From Burkholderiaceae bacterium (GTDB lineage: Bacteria > Pseudomonadota > Gammaproteobacteria > Burkholderiales > Burkholderiaceae), in NCBI GenBank assembly GCA_023253905.1, contig JALREG010000255.1:1-26176 (forward strand): a stretch of 26,176 nt of DNA, read 5' to 3'. The notes beneath the pieces were generated by a model. That model saw only the letters and a list, made by a program, of their open reading frames with translations. It ran no database searches and had not been told where the DNA came from. Both the position numbers and the translations under genes were made by a program. This document shows, one piece after another, positions 1 through 9,651 of this stretch (positions are counted from its first letter, which is position 1; each line of letters opens with the position of its first letter).

Positions 1-856
1 ATTAGCCCCTTCGTTGGCTCCGTCGCCTACACCCGAGCCTGTCGTTCCCCCACGCTTATCTGACTCCGTCTTACCGACGGCTCCGGTGCAGCCCTCGGAT
101 ACGTCCAGCGCCCGCACCGCGCCGCCCGAGACCGCAGCGGCGCCGCCCGAGACCCCGACAGCGCCGCCCGAGACTCCGACGGCGCCACCCGAGACCGCAA
201 CGGCGCCACTCGATGCACTGTCGCCACCGGCTCCAACCGTCACTCCATCAAGCGGTACGCTTTCGCTGACGGGGTCCACTGGCGTACCCTGGGTCGATCG
301 ACTGCTTGCACATCCTTACTCGGACATGGGCTTGCTGATCTTGGCCGTACTGGGGTTTGCTGGACTCTGGTTGTTACTGCTGGCCCGGCGAGGCAGACGG
401 GTTGCGCGCAAGCCGTTGGAGAGGATGCCTGTTGCCGTTCGCACGCCGCCGCCGACCAGTGCAGTCTCGTCTGCCGCCGACGATACCCAGCGCGCCGATC
501 CGTGGCTCAAGATGTCTGAACTTGAGCGTGCGATCGGTGGCCGGTTTGAACTTCCCGATCTCGACATGGGCACGCCGCACTCCGCCCCGGCCCCTTCCCC
601 AGTGCACGCGGGGTCCCTCGAGACAGCGCCCAGGCAGCAGCCCGCACGGCCGTTTGAAGGCGCGCTGGCATCCATTCCCGCGAGGCTGCCCGAGACTGCC
701 GTCAACCAGCAACTTGCCCGCAGCCTTGAACTGGCGGCAGCCTGTCTGCGCAGGAATGAGGTTGATCGCGCACGTCGCCTTCTCGAGGATGTCGTTCATA
801 GCGGCGACGATACGCAGCGCGAATTCGCTCGCGCGCTGCTGTCGCGCCTGGACTGA
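1..856 (+). CDS. fimV: FimV-like inner-membrane protein, C-terminal part (5' partial)
   Basis: The reading frame is open to the left edge, so only the C-terminal ~284 residues are seen. In order they show a Pro/Ala/Thr-rich region with APPET repeats (about bases 119-223), one membrane segment (SDMGLLILAVLGFAGLWLLLLA, bases about 323-388) followed by basic residues, a second variable linker, and a helical C-terminal module (bases about 710-853, with LARSLELAAACLRRNEVDRA and then RRLLEDVV). This matches the membrane anchor, linker and short C-terminal TPR-like domain of FimV, a peptidoglycan-linked hub protein for type IV pili and polarity. The position directly upstream of truA-trpF is the usual one for fimV in Burkholderiales. 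The N-terminal LysM part lies outside the window, so the name rests on the C-terminus and context. Confidence 0.8.
   Translation, partial: LAPSLAPSPTPEPVVPPRLSDSVLPTAPVQPSDTSSARTAPPETAAAPPETPTAPPETPTAPPETATAPLDALSPPAPTVTPSSGTLSLTGSTGVPWVDRLLAHPYSDMGLLILAVLGFAGLWLLLLARRGRRVARKPLERMPVAVRTPPPTSAVSSAADDTQRADPWLKMSELERAIGGRFELPDLDMGTPHSAPAPSPVHAGSLETAPRQQPARPFEGALASIPARLPETAVNQQLARSLELAAACLRRNEVDRARRLLEDVVHSGDDTQREFARALLSRLD
119..223 (+). repeat. 21-bp tandem repeat encoding APPET(x)2 in fimV
   Basis: Four 21-base units (119-139, 140-160, 161-181, 182-202) and a degenerate fifth (203-223) follow one another in frame. Each encodes a variant of A-P-P-E-T-x-x. The period is a multiple of three, so copy-number change alters only the length of the Pro-rich periplasmic linker before the membrane segment. 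Confidence 0.9.
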
Positions 857-886
857 GGATCGCTTGCGATTCTCCTGCGCTCCGGC

Positions 887-1678
887 ATGAAGCGCCTGGC
901 GCTGGTGCTCGCCTACGACGGGAGCCGATTTGACGGATGGCAGACCCAGCCCTCGGGGCGCGCCGTTCAGGATCACCTCGAGCGAGCGCTCGCAGCGATT
1001 GCGGGTCATCGGGTCGCGACCGTCTGCGCCGGTCGGACCGACGCCGGCGTGCATGCGTTTCGGCAGGTGGTGCATTTCGATACTGACGCCAGTCGTCCGG
1101 AGACCGCATGGGTGCGCGGTGTGAATTCGCACCTGCCGCAAGGGGTGGCGGTCCGGCATGCCGTCGAGGTCGATGCCGAATTTCACGCGCGATTTGGTGC
1201 GCAACGACGTCGATACCGATACTTTTTGCATGTATCACCAGTGAGGCATCCGCTGCTTGCCGGACGCGCGGGCTGGAGCCATCACGCCCTCAACGAGCAT
1301 GCGATGACCCAGGCGGTCACCCCCCTTATCGGCGAGCATGATTTTTCCGCGTTTCGCTCCTCTCAGTGCCAGGCCGCGTCGCCGGTGCGGCACCTGGAGG
1401 CGCTCGAGATCGAGCGGCAGGGCGCAATGCTTATCTTCACTCTTACTGCCAATGCATTCCTCCATCACATGGTGCGCAACCTTGTCGGCTTCCTGGTGGC
1501 GGTGGGTAGCGGGCGTTGTCCGCCCGAATTCGCCGCCAAACTCCTTGAACACCGCGACCGACGGATGGCACCGCCGACCTTCGAGGCGGCAGGGCTTTAC
1601 CTGGAGGCAGTCCAGTACGATGTGCGTTATGCGCTGCCCAGTTGGGGCGGCTCGCTGACCGACGACTGGCTGGCGTGA
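887..1678 (+). CDS. truA: tRNA pseudouridine(38-40) synthase TruA
   Basis: TruA isomerises uridines 38, 39 and 40 in the tRNA anticodon arm to pseudouridine, in the cytoplasm. The 263-residue protein begins with the family's LVLAYDGSRFDGWQ motif and carries AGRTDAGVHA, in which Asp52 is the catalytic aspartate (equivalent to Asp60 of the E. coli enzyme). It also has RRRYRYFLHV and FLHHMVRNLVG near the C-terminus, the second conserved block. Length is normal (E. coli 270). The ATG at 887 is 30 bases after the fimV stop, and the stop overlaps the trpF GTG start (GTGA). The truA-trpF pair is conserved in betaproteobacteria. No anomaly seen. Confidence 0.97.
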   Translation: MKRLALVLAYDGSRFDGWQTQPSGRAVQDHLERALAAIAGHRVATVCAGRTDAGVHAFRQVVHFDTDASRPETAWVRGVNSHLPQGVAVRHAVEVDAEFHARFGAQRRRYRYFLHVSPVRHPLLAGRAGWSHHALNEHAMTQAVTPLIGEHDFSAFRSSQCQAASPVRHLEALEIERQGAMLIFTLTANAFLHHMVRNLVGFLVAVGSGRCPPEFAAKLLEHRDRRMAPPTFEAAGLYLEAVQYDVRYALPSWGGSLTDDWLA

Positions 1679-2343
1679 GAACCCGAATCAAATTTTGTGG
1701 TCTGGTGAGGCCCGAGGATGTTGACACCGCTGTCGCGCTGGGCGTGGACGCAGTGGGCTTCGTGTTTTACCCAAGAAGCCCGCGTTACGTCACCCCGGCT
1801 GCGGCACGCGCGCTACGGCAGCGCTTGCCATCCTGGGTGGCGGCGGTTGGGCTGGTGGTCAATGAGACCGCTGATGCCGTTCGTCGACTGCAGACCGAAG
1901 TCGGCCTCGACGTGGTGCAGTTCCATGGCGATGAACTCCCGGCGCTGTGTCGTGAAGCGGCTGGTGATGACCCCTGGTGGCGCGCGGTGCGCATGCGCGC
2001 GTCGGGTGATTTGTTAGAATCCGAGTCAATTTATTGCGACGCCGAGGCGCTGCTGGTTGACTCATTCCACGCGGGCTACGGAGGTAGCGGCCAGTCATTT
2101 GATTGGTCCTGGTTGCCCGCCAGACGCACCATGCCCCTCATTCTGTCCGGTGGTCTCGACCCCCGCAGCGTGGGCTTGGCTATCGAACAGGTGGCACCCT
2201 TCGCAGTCGATGTCTCCAGCGGCATACAAGGTGCCGACCCCCGAATCAAGGATCCCGAGCTGATGGAACGTTTCGCAGCCGCGGTCATGGCTGCCGACGC
2301 TCGGCAAGCCACTCCAATTCAACAGGCCCCCAACACCCCATGA
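1675..2343 (+). CDS. trpF: N-(5'-phosphoribosyl)anthranilate isomerase TrpF
   Basis: TrpF carries out the Amadori rearrangement of phosphoribosylanthranilate to CdRP in tryptophan synthesis. The 222-residue TIM barrel starts [13 protein letters not shown], with the catalytic Cys in KFCG, and contains [31 protein letters not shown] and [10 protein letters not shown]; the Asp of VDVSSG is the expected second catalytic residue and SGG/SSG bind phosphate. I start it at GTG 1675, which overlaps the truA TGA. A farther upstream in-frame ATG (1642) would add 11 residues read from truA that the family lacks. It ends in an ATGA overlap with trpB. Bases 2011-2040 are unusually AT-rich with a TTA Leu codon and contain a promoter-like element. 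Confidence 0.96.
   Translation: MRTRIKFCGLVRPEDVDTAVALGVDAVGFVFYPRSPRYVTPAAARALRQRLPSWVAAVGLVVNETADAVRRLQTEVGLDVVQFHGDELPALCREAAGDDPWWRAVRMRASGDLLESESIYCDAEALLVDSFHAGYGGSGQSFDWSWLPARRTMPLILSGGLDPRSVGLAIEQVAPFAVDVSSGIQGADPRIKDPELMERFAAAVMAADARQATPIQQAPNTP
2012..2020 (+). promoter_or_regulatory. Candidate internal extended -10 (TGtTAGAAT) in trpF
   Basis: The bases TGTTAGAAT form an extended -10 element, TGn followed by TAGAAT (5 of 6 matches to TATAAT), in an AT-rich patch within GC-rich trpF. It uses a TTA Leu codon, rare in this composition. No convincing -35 lies 17 bases upstream. It sits 320 bases before trpB and could give extra transcription of trpBA-accD. Inference only. Confidence 0.3.
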
Positions 2344-3539
2344 AACCCTACGATCTTCCCGATGCGCGTGGCCACTTTGGACCCTACGGGGGCACCTTTG
2401 TGTCCGAAACTCTGATCGAAGCGCTCGAAGCGCTCCGGCAGGCCTACCAGCACTACCGCACCGACCCGGAATTTGTCGCCGAGCTGGAGAGCGAACTCAA
2501 GCACTTTGTCGGCCGACCGAGCCCCGTTTATCACGCCAAACGCTGGTCGCAGGAGCTGGGCGGCGCGCAGATTCATTTCAAGCGGGAAGACCTTAATCAC
2601 ACCGGCGCGCATAAGGTCAACAACACCATGGGGCAGGCACTGCTTGCCCGCCGCATGGGCAAGAAGCGGATCATTGCCGAAACCGGCGCGGGCCAGCACG
2701 GCGTGGCCACCGCCACGGTGTGCGCGCGCTTCGGTATGGAATGCGTGGTGTACATGGGCGTGGATGACGTGGCGCGGCAGGCGCAAAACGTTTATCGCAT
2801 GAAGCTGCTCGGCGCCACCGTGGTGCCGGTTGAGTCGGGCTCGCGTACCCTCAAAGATGCGCTCAATGAAGCGATGCGCGACTGGGTGACGAATGTGGAG
2901 AGCACCTTCTACATTATCGGCACGGTGGCGGGCCCGCATCCTTATCCGATGATGGTGCGCGACTTCAATTCGGTCGTGGGTCGGGAGTGTCTCACCCAGA
3001 TGCCAGAACAGATCGGCCGGCAGCCGGATTATGTGATCGCCTGCGTGGGCGGGGGGTCCAATGCCATCGGCATTTTTCATCCCTATATCGACGTGCCTGG
3101 GGTGCAACTGGTGGGCGTTGAAGCGGGAGGTGAAGGGCTTCACACGGGTCGTCACGCCGCGTCGCTGTCGGCTGGCACGCCGGGCGTACTGCACGGTAAC
3201 CGCACCTATCTTTTGCAGGACCATAACGGCCAGATCATCGACACGCATTCGGTCTCGGCAGGGCTTGACTACCCTGGCGTTGGCCCTGAGCACGCCTGGC
3301 TGAAAGATTCGGGGCGAGCAAACTACGTCGCCATCACCGATTCCGAAACCCTGGAAGCGTTTCATACCTGCTGCCGCATCGAGGGCATCATCCCAGCGCT
3401 TGAATCGAGCCATGCCATCGCCTATGCCGCCAAACTTGCTCCCTCCCTGCGCCCTGACCAGCACATCCTGGTCAATCTGTCCGGACGGGGCGACAAGGAC
3501 ATGCACACCGTGGCCCAACGCGGTGGACTGGGTCTCTGA
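2340..3539 (+). CDS. trpB: Tryptophan synthase beta chain
   Basis: TrpB condenses indole with L-serine using PLP and works as an alpha2-beta2 complex with TrpA, whose gene follows after one base. The 399-residue protein shows [26 protein letters not shown] with the PLP lysine at Lys92, [11 protein letters not shown] with the catalytic Glu, [15 protein letters not shown], and GGGSNAIG for PLP phosphate. The end is [10 protein letters not shown]. Length is standard (E. coli 397). The ATG at 2340 overlaps the trpF stop (ATGA), implying translational coupling. A longer in-frame reading upstream lies wholly in trpF and is discarded. Unlike some Burkholderia, no methyltransferase gene lies between trpB and trpA. 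Confidence 0.98.
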   Translation: MKPYDLPDARGHFGPYGGTFVSETLIEALEALRQAYQHYRTDPEFVAELESELKHFVGRPSPVYHAKRWSQELGGAQIHFKREDLNHTGAHKVNNTMGQALLARRMGKKRIIAETGAGQHGVATATVCARFGMECVVYMGVDDVARQAQNVYRMKLLGATVVPVESGSRTLKDALNEAMRDWVTNVESTFYIIGTVAGPHPYPMMVRDFNSVVGRECLTQMPEQIGRQPDYVIACVGGGSNAIGIFHPYIDVPGVQLVGVEAGGEGLHTGRHAASLSAGTPGVLHGNRTYLLQDHNGQIIDTHSVSAGLDYPGVGPEHAWLKDSGRANYVAITDSETLEAFHTCCRIEGIIPALESSHAIAYAAKLAPSLRPDQHILVNLSGRGDKDMHTVAQRGGLGL

Positions 3540-3540
3540 T

Positions 3541-4350
3541 ATGGCCACACGAATCGCCACGCGATTTGCGCAGCTCGCAGCTGAGGGCCGTCAGGCGCTG
3601 ATCCCTTTCTTTACTGCGGGGCATCCCTCGCGCGAATCCACCGTTCCTGTCATGCGGGCGCTTGCGCGCGCGGGCGCCGATGTGATCGAGGTGGGCGTGC
3701 CGTTCTCGGACCCAATGGCCGACGGCCCCGCCATTCAGCGCTCAAGCGAACAGGCGCTCGCCTTGGGCGTTGGTCTCACCGATGTCCTTCAGTGGGTAAG
3801 CGAGTTTCGAAGCACCGATCCCGACACGCCGGTGGTGCTTATGGGGTACGCGAACCCGATCGAGCGGATGGGTGGCGCACAATTCATCGAGCGTGCTGCG
3901 CAGGCAGGTGTCGATGGCGTGATTGTGGTGGACTATCCGCCCGAGGAAGCGGTTGAGTTTGCGCAGCAGGCGCGCGCGCGGGGCATCGATCCCATCTTTC
4001 TGCTCGCGCCCACCACCGGACCCGCACGAATCGACCAGATCCTGTCGGCGGCAAGCGGCTATGTGTACTACGTTTCGCTACGCGGAATCACCGGCGGCAC
4101 GATCGATATTGATGATGTCGTCCGCCGCGTGTCGCTCATCAAGTCCAGAACGCAATTGCCGGTCGGCGTGGGTTTCGGCATTCGCGATGCGGCGACAGCC
4201 AGCGCTGTGGCACGCGTCGCCGATGCGGTGATTATCGGCACCCGGATGATCCAACTGTTGGAAGACGGTCCTCTTGAGGAAGCGCCAGGTCGCGTTGGCG
4301 CTTTCATCAGCGAAGTGCGGGCAGCCATCGACGAGAGGCCGCGCGCTTAA
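3541..4350 (+). CDS. trpA: Tryptophan synthase alpha chain
   Basis: TrpA cleaves indole-3-glycerol phosphate to indole, which passes through a tunnel to TrpB. The 269-residue TIM barrel has [10 protein letters not shown], then [18 protein letters not shown] with the catalytic Glu50 and Asp61, then [43 protein letters not shown] and GVGFGIRDA (phosphate binding). Length matches the family (E. coli 268). The ATG at 3541 starts one base after the trpB stop, so the pair is co-translated as expected for a stoichiometric complex. No anomaly seen. Confidence 0.98.
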   Translation: MATRIATRFAQLAAEGRQALIPFFTAGHPSRESTVPVMRALARAGADVIEVGVPFSDPMADGPAIQRSSEQALALGVGLTDVLQWVSEFRSTDPDTPVVLMGYANPIERMGGAQFIERAAQAGVDGVIVVDYPPEEAVEFAQQARARGIDPIFLLAPTTGPARIDQILSAASGYVYYVSLRGITGGTIDIDDVVRRVSLIKSRTQLPVGVGFGIRDAATASAVARVADAVIIGTRMIQLLEDGPLEEAPGRVGAFISEVRAAIDERPRA

Positions 4351-4397
4351 TCAACCTGCGATTGCACCGAACCACACACCATCTGGAGAACGCTGCA

Positions 4398-5263
<866 letters not shown>

Positions 5264-5267
<4 letters not shown>

Positions 5268-6568
5268 GCGCACCGGCTGTTGCTCTGCCGCTTAGCGACT
5301 GGCTGACACGAGTCGAGTCGCTTCATCCTCGCAGCATCGAACTTGGGCTGGATAGGGTGCGGGCGGTTGCTGCCCGCCTCGGGTTGTCGCTGTCTCCGGT
5401 GGTGATCACGGTGGGGGGCACCAACGGCAAGGGATCGACCTGCGCCATGCTGGAATCCATTCTGATCGCCGCAGGTTATCGGGTGGCGCTTTACACGTCG
5501 CCCCATCTAGTGCGTTTTAACGAGCGAGCCAGGATCAACGGCGGGGCGGTGAGCGATGAGTGGCTCATTGAGCGTTTCGTGCGGGTGGACGAAGCGCGTG
5601 CTGACACCTCGCTGACTTATTTTGAATTCACCACGCTCGCCATTCTTCTTGGATTTCAGCAGACAGCGCTGGATGTGGTCATCCTGGAGGTCGGGCTGGG
5701 CGGGCGGCTGGATGCGGTCAACCTGATCGATGCGCACTGCTCGATCGTCACCTCGGTCGATCTGGATCACACCGATTACCTGGGGCCAACGCGCGAATCC
5801 ATCGGGTACGAGAAGGCGCATATCTACCGACCGGGTCGCCCTGCGATCTGCGCCGATCCTGTGCCGCCTGCCTCGCTGACTGAGTACGCCAGGTCGATCG
5901 GTGCCGACCTCTGGTGCTTCGGGCGCGATTTCAATTACTCGGGTGACCGGCAGCAGTGGGCCTATGGGGGGCGTACGCAGCGGCGTGCGAGCCTTGCCTA
6001 CCCGGCCTTGCGCGGGGCGAATCAGTTGCTCAATGCGTCGGGGGTGCTGGCTGCGCTCGAGGCGCTGCGTAGTCAGTTGCCCGTCAGCGCGCAGGCGATC
6101 CGGCAGGGCTTTGCGACGGTCGAGTTACCGGGCCGGTTTCAGGTGCTCGCGGGTCGTCCGTCGGTTGTCCTCGACGTGGCGCATAACCCCCACGCCGCCG
6201 CGCATCTGGCCAGCAATCTGGACAACATGGGCTTCTTTCCAGAAACCTGGGCAATTTTCGGGGCAATGCGCGATAAAGACATCGATCGAATCATCGCGGC
6301 GCTCGGCGAGCGGGTGGATCACTGGTTACTGGTGGATCTGCCAGGCTCACGAGCGGCGTCGGCCGCGTTCCTGGCTGAGCGGGTAGCGGCGGTTCGCGGT
6401 GCATCGATCACACCGGATATTGAGTGTTTTGCAAGTCCCCGGGCCGCTCTCGAACGGGCACGTGCCCGCGCGGGGGACGATGATAGAATCATCGTCTTCG
6501 GGTCCTTTGTGACCGTCGCGGACATCCTCTCAGCCCGTGCCGAAGTTTCCCCGCCCCGCCCAGCCTGA
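5264..6568 (+). CDS. folC: Dihydrofolate/folylpolyglutamate synthase FolC, probable CTG start
   Basis: FolC adds glutamate to dihydropteroate and to reduced folates, using ATP. Motifs are GTNGKGST (P-loop, residues about 52-59), [46 protein letters not shown] and [11 protein letters not shown] (about 302-312). Start choice: the conserved N-terminal helix [20 protein letters not shown] is encoded upstream of the first GTG (5357), and the frame is open from a stop at 5207-5209, yet contains no ATG, GTG or TTG before 5357. CTG 5264 overlaps the accD stop (CTGA), has GAGG at 5253-5256 with 7-base spacing, and gives 434 residues, normal for FolC. A GTG 5357 start would give 403 residues and lose the helix. 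Confidence 0.93.
6476..6496 (+). promoter_or_regulatory. Perfect 9-bp dyad holding an extended -10 (TGaTAGAAT) in folC
   Basis: GACGATGAT and ATCATCGTC are exact reverse complements around a 3-base centre AGA. Inside it, TGATAGAAT (6481-6489) is an extended -10 hexamer, 5 of 6 to TATAAT. The centre is an AGA Arg codon, rare in this GC-rich DNA, in the conserved [10 protein letters not shown] motif. It lies about 115 bases before the dedD-like gene and may drive dedD-cvpA-purF. No good -35 is seen. One such dyad is expected by chance in a window this size, so only the coincidence with the -10 is notable. Confidence 0.35.
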
Positions 6569-6603
6569 TCGTCATTCATTCCGATCGACGCCAGAGAGGC
6601 TCT

Positions 6604-7596
6604 ATGGCCCGGCGTGATACGGTCGATCAGCCGCCAGCAGATCCCGGCCTCCCTTTCAAGCGCCGTGCCCGTCGCCGCCTGGTGGGCGCCCTGGTCATCG
6701 GGCTGGCAGTGGCTGTCACCTTGCCGCTGGTGCTCGATCGAGAGCCCCGCTATCCCCGACCCGATATCCGTGTCGACATCCCCTCGCGCGATGCGCAACT
6801 GCCTGTTCGGCCACCCGGCGATGCCGCCGCGCCGACCGCCGCCGCTCCCGCGCCGGTGAATGCCGATTCAGCCCGCGCGTCCCGCGCTGAGGCGGGGCGC
6901 GTAGCCGAAGCCCGGGCAACGGCAGGAGGCGGCGCGCCAGCCGATCCAACGCAGGCTGCCGCTGATGCGCGGCAACAGGCTCGCGAGCCTATGACCCAGC
7001 AACTCGACGTTCCCGCGGACGGCGCTGCTCAATCGCGAAGCGGTGCCGCGGCGCGAGCCGACGCCGATGCCGCCCGAGCGGCGGCGGCAAAAGCCGACGC
7101 AGCACGTGCAGAGGCCCAGCGCCAGGATGCTGCCAGAGCAGAGGCAGCCAGAGCGGAGGCCGCTCGCGCCAATGCCGCGCGCGCCGAAGCCGCTCGCGCT
7201 GAGGCTGCCCGCGCCGAAGCCGCTCGTGCCGAAGCGGCCCGAGCAGAAGCGGCCCGCGCAGAAGCGGCCCGCGCGCAGGCGGCCCGTCAGCCGGCTGCTA
7301 CTGCGTCGGCAGATGCCTCACGGCAAAGTGCCGATACGTCGCGCACCTACCCCAGCCAGAACTGGGCGGTGCAGATCGGACAGTTCGCACGCCCGGAGAA
7401 TGCGCGGGCGGCCGAAGCACGCGTGAGCAGCCTGGGGCTTCGGGCCTACAGCGAAACGCTCCAAACCGCTCAGGGCGAGCGCGTACGGGTTCGCACGGGT
7501 CCGTTTGCCACTCGTGCGGCGGCCGAAGAGGCACGCAGCCGGCTGCTTGCCGCAGGGCTGGAGGCCGCGTTGATCGCCCCTGAGGCGGGTCGATGA
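6604..7596 (+). CDS. SPOR-domain cell division protein (DedD-like)
   Basis: The 330-residue protein has a basic cytoplasmic N-terminus (FKRRARRRL), one membrane segment (residues about 26-45), a long Ala/Arg/Glu-rich periplasmic linker with AARAE repeats (176-228), and a C-terminal SPOR domain (about 251-328: NWAVQIGQFARPENARA, RVRVRTGPFATRAAAEEA). SPOR domains bind denuded glycan strands at the septum, so a role in division is likely. Position between folC and cvpA-purF is that of DedD in proteobacteria. E. coli DedD is 220 residues; the excess here is the linker. The linker probably forms a charged helix. It overlaps cvpA by ATGA. The exact name is less sure than the domain. Confidence 0.85.
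   Translation: MARRDTVDQPPADPGLPFKRRARRRLVGALVIGLAVAVTLPLVLDREPRYPRPDIRVDIPSRDAQLPVRPPGDAAAPTAAAPAPVNADSARASRAEAGRVAEARATAGGGAPADPTQAAADARQQAREPMTQQLDVPADGAAQSRSGAAARADADAARAAAAKADAARAEAQRQDAARAEAARAEAARANAARAEAARAEAARAEAARAEAARAEAARAEAARAQAARQPAATASADASRQSADTSRTYPSQNWAVQIGQFARPENARAAEARVSSLGLRAYSETLQTAQGERVRVRTGPFATRAAAEEARSRLLAAGLEAALIAPEAGR
7129..7287 (+). repeat. 15-bp tandem repeats encoding AARAE in the SPOR protein
   Basis: About 10.6 in-frame 15-base units encode A-A-R-A-E, with variants ending N or Q. Codon use differs between copies (GCCGCTCGC, GCGGCCCGC, GCAGCCAGA), so the array is partly old. The last copies (GCGGCCCGCGCAGAA type) are nearly identical and look more recent. Copy change would alter linker length without shifting frame. 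Confidence 0.9.
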
Positions 7597-8078
7597 GTGC
7601 GCTCACGACCTGGGATTGGCTGCTCGGTGGAATCGTGTTCGTATCGGTTGCATTGGGGCTGCTCCGAGGTCTGGTTCGGACCGCTTTTGCACTCGCCTCC
7701 TGGGTGGTGGCGCTGGTGGGCGCGCTCCTCGGAAGCCCGCTTCTGATCAATGCGCTTGGGGTGGCGGCGCCGGTCTGGGCGTTGGCACTGCCAGTTTTCC
7801 TGATCCTGTTCCTCGTCACCCGCTATGTGGGCGCACTGATCGCAAGAGGGCTCGCTGCGGTGGGTCTGGGGGGGCTAGACCGGATGCTGGGTGGCGTCAT
7901 CGGGGTGGCGCGAGCGGTGATCGTATTTGCCATCATCGCGCTGGTAGCCGCGCTTGCCGGGTTTGATCGCGATCCGGCCTGGAGCGGGGCGCGCTGCCGC
8001 CCGCTACTCGATGAAATCACAGCGCGCCTGATGCCTCACCTACCGCTTCGTCCCGCGGGTGTGCTGAAGGCCGCCTGA
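7593..8078 (+). CDS. cvpA: CvpA family inner-membrane protein
   Basis: The 161-residue protein has four hydrophobic segments (about 8-28, 32-52, 62-84, 103-125) and the family's N-terminal pattern WDWLLGGIVFVSVALGLLRGLVR, then FLVTRYVGALIARGL and LDRMLGGVIGVARAVI. CvpA was found as a gene for colicin V production and for envelope stress tolerance; its biochemical activity is not settled. It lies immediately upstream of purF as in E. coli and most proteobacteria. The start overlaps the upstream stop (ATGA). Length matches E. coli CvpA (162). No anomaly seen. Confidence 0.92.
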   Translation: MSALTTWDWLLGGIVFVSVALGLLRGLVRTAFALASWVVALVGALLGSPLLINALGVAAPVWALALPVFLILFLVTRYVGALIARGLAAVGLGGLDRMLGGVIGVARAVIVFAIIALVAALAGFDRDPAWSGARCRPLLDEITARLMPHLPLRPAGVLKAA

Positions 8079-8108
8079 GTCTCTGCTTACCGCGTCCGGA
8101 GCCAAGCC

Positions 8109-9635
8109 ATGTGCGGAATTCTCGGAGTGATTTCCCGCTCGCCCGTCAACCAGCTGCTCTACGATGGGCTGCTGCTCTTGCAGCATCGCGGGCAAGACGC
8201 GGCTGGGATCGCAACCGCATCGAACAAGAAATTCAGCCTGCACAAGGCTAACGGGCTGGTGCGCGATGTGTTCCGTACCCGCAACATGCGAGCGCTGCCG
8301 GGCACCTCGGGCATTGCACATGTTCGCTATCCCACCGCGGGTTCGGCGTCTGACTCCGAGGAAGCGCAGCCCTTTTACGTGAATGCGCCCTTTGGGGTCA
8401 CGCTGGCGCACAACGGGAATCTCACCAATGCTGCGCAGCTCTCGGAAGAGATGTTTCGTCGCGACCGGCGCCATATCAACACCGCCTCTGATTCGGAGGT
8501 GCTGCTCAATGTGCTGGCGCATGAGCTTCAGGAGAAGGCGCGCGGCATCACGCTTGACCCCGACACCATCTTTGCTGCGGTCACGGGGTTGCAAGCGCGC
8601 GTGCGCGGTGCCTACGCCTGTGTGGCCGAAATCGCAGGCTACGGCATTCTCGCGTTTCGCGACCCTTTTGGCATCCGGCCGCTCTGCTATGGCGTGGCTG
8701 AAACCGATGCAGGGACCGAGTATCTGGTCGCCTCCGAATCGGTTGCGCTTGAGGGTCTCGGGTTCCGGTTGGTGCGCGATATCCAGCCCGGCGAGGCGGT
8801 GTTCATCGACCTCGATGGAAATTTTCATTCGCGTCAGTGCTCGCTATCCGCGTCGCTGAATCCCTGCATGTTTGAGTTCGTGTATTTCGCGCGGCCCGAC
8901 TCGCTGATTGATGGTGTCTCGGTGTATGCCGCCCGGCTGCGCATGGGGGAGTATCTGGCGCAGAGCGTCTCAAGCGCTCTCCATCGCGGCGACATCGATG
9001 TGGTCATGCCCATCCCCGACACTTCACGCCCGTCGGCGATGCAACTTGCCAATCGGCTCGGACTCGACTACCGCGAGGGCTTTCTCAAGAACCGCTACGT
9101 TGGCCGTACCTTCATCATGCCGGGCCAGTCGGTGCGCAGAAAATCCGTTCGCCAGAAGCTCAACGCAATGAGCGTGGAGTTCAAGGGAAAGAATGTGCTG
9201 CTGGTGGATGATTCGATTGTTCGCGGCACCACCTCACGCGAAATCGTCCAGATGGCCCGTGATGCGGGAGCCAACAAGGTGTATTTCGCCTCCGCCTCGC
9301 CGCCCGTGCGATTTCCCAATGTGTACGGCATTGATATGCCCACCCGCAGCGAACTCATCGCCCACGCCCGCAACGATGATGAAATCTGCGATGCCATCGG
9401 TGCCGATGCGCTGGTGTATCAATCGGTTGATTCGATGAAGCGCTCGGTGTCTGACCTTAATCCGTCGCTCAACCGTTTCGAGGCGTCATGCTTTGATGGG
9501 CAATACATTACCGGCGATATTTCTGCCGACTATCTCGACCAGCTCGAGGCCGGGCGTCTTACGATCGGTGCAGGGCCCGACGAAGAGCGCACGCTCAGCC
9601 AGATGAACCTTCAGTTTGCCGTGGTCGGCGACTGA
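8109..9635 (+). CDS. purF: Amidophosphoribosyltransferase PurF
   Basis: PurF makes 5-phosphoribosylamine from PRPP and glutamine, the first committed step of purine synthesis. The protein begins MCGILGV, so Cys2 is the N-terminal nucleophile of the glutaminase domain after Met removal. There is no propeptide, as in the E. coli type. Other motifs are LLLQHRGQDAAGI, GIAHVRYPTAG, LAHNGNL, then in the transferase half VMPIPDTSRPSA and the PRPP loop VLLVDDSIVRGTT (363-375). The 508-residue length matches E. coli (505). RBS GGAG at 8098-8101, spacing 7. Followed 16 bases later by metZ, a conserved pairing. Confidence 0.98.
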   Translation: MCGILGVISRSPVNQLLYDGLLLLQHRGQDAAGIATASNKKFSLHKANGLVRDVFRTRNMRALPGTSGIAHVRYPTAGSASDSEEAQPFYVNAPFGVTLAHNGNLTNAAQLSEEMFRRDRRHINTASDSEVLLNVLAHELQEKARGITLDPDTIFAAVTGLQARVRGAYACVAEIAGYGILAFRDPFGIRPLCYGVAETDAGTEYLVASESVALEGLGFRLVRDIQPGEAVFIDLDGNFHSRQCSLSASLNPCMFEFVYFARPDSLIDGVSVYAARLRMGEYLAQSVSSALHRGDIDVVMPIPDTSRPSAMQLANRLGLDYREGFLKNRYVGRTFIMPGQSVRRKSVRQKLNAMSVEFKGKNVLLVDDSIVRGTTSREIVQMARDAGANKVYFASASPPVRFPNVYGIDMPTRSELIAHARNDDEICDAIGADALVYQSVDSMKRSVSDLNPSLNRFEASCFDGQYITGDISADYLDQLEAGRLTIGAGPDEERTLSQMNLQFAVVGD

Positions 9636-9651
9636 GCTTTCAGGAAACCCA

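Noticed and set aside
119..223. fimV repeat array considered as CRISPR or mobile repeat
   Set aside because: Direct 21-bp coding repeats without spacers, in frame, encoding a Pro-rich linker.
374..1231. 285-codon - strand frame opposite fimV and truA
   Set aside because: Overlaps two well-supported genes and has no domain features.
2319..3560. Long open frame of 413 codons on the - strand opposite trpB
   Set aside because: It is the antisense shadow of a certain trpB gene, His/Arg-rich with no family motif; long antisense frames are common in GC-rich DNA.
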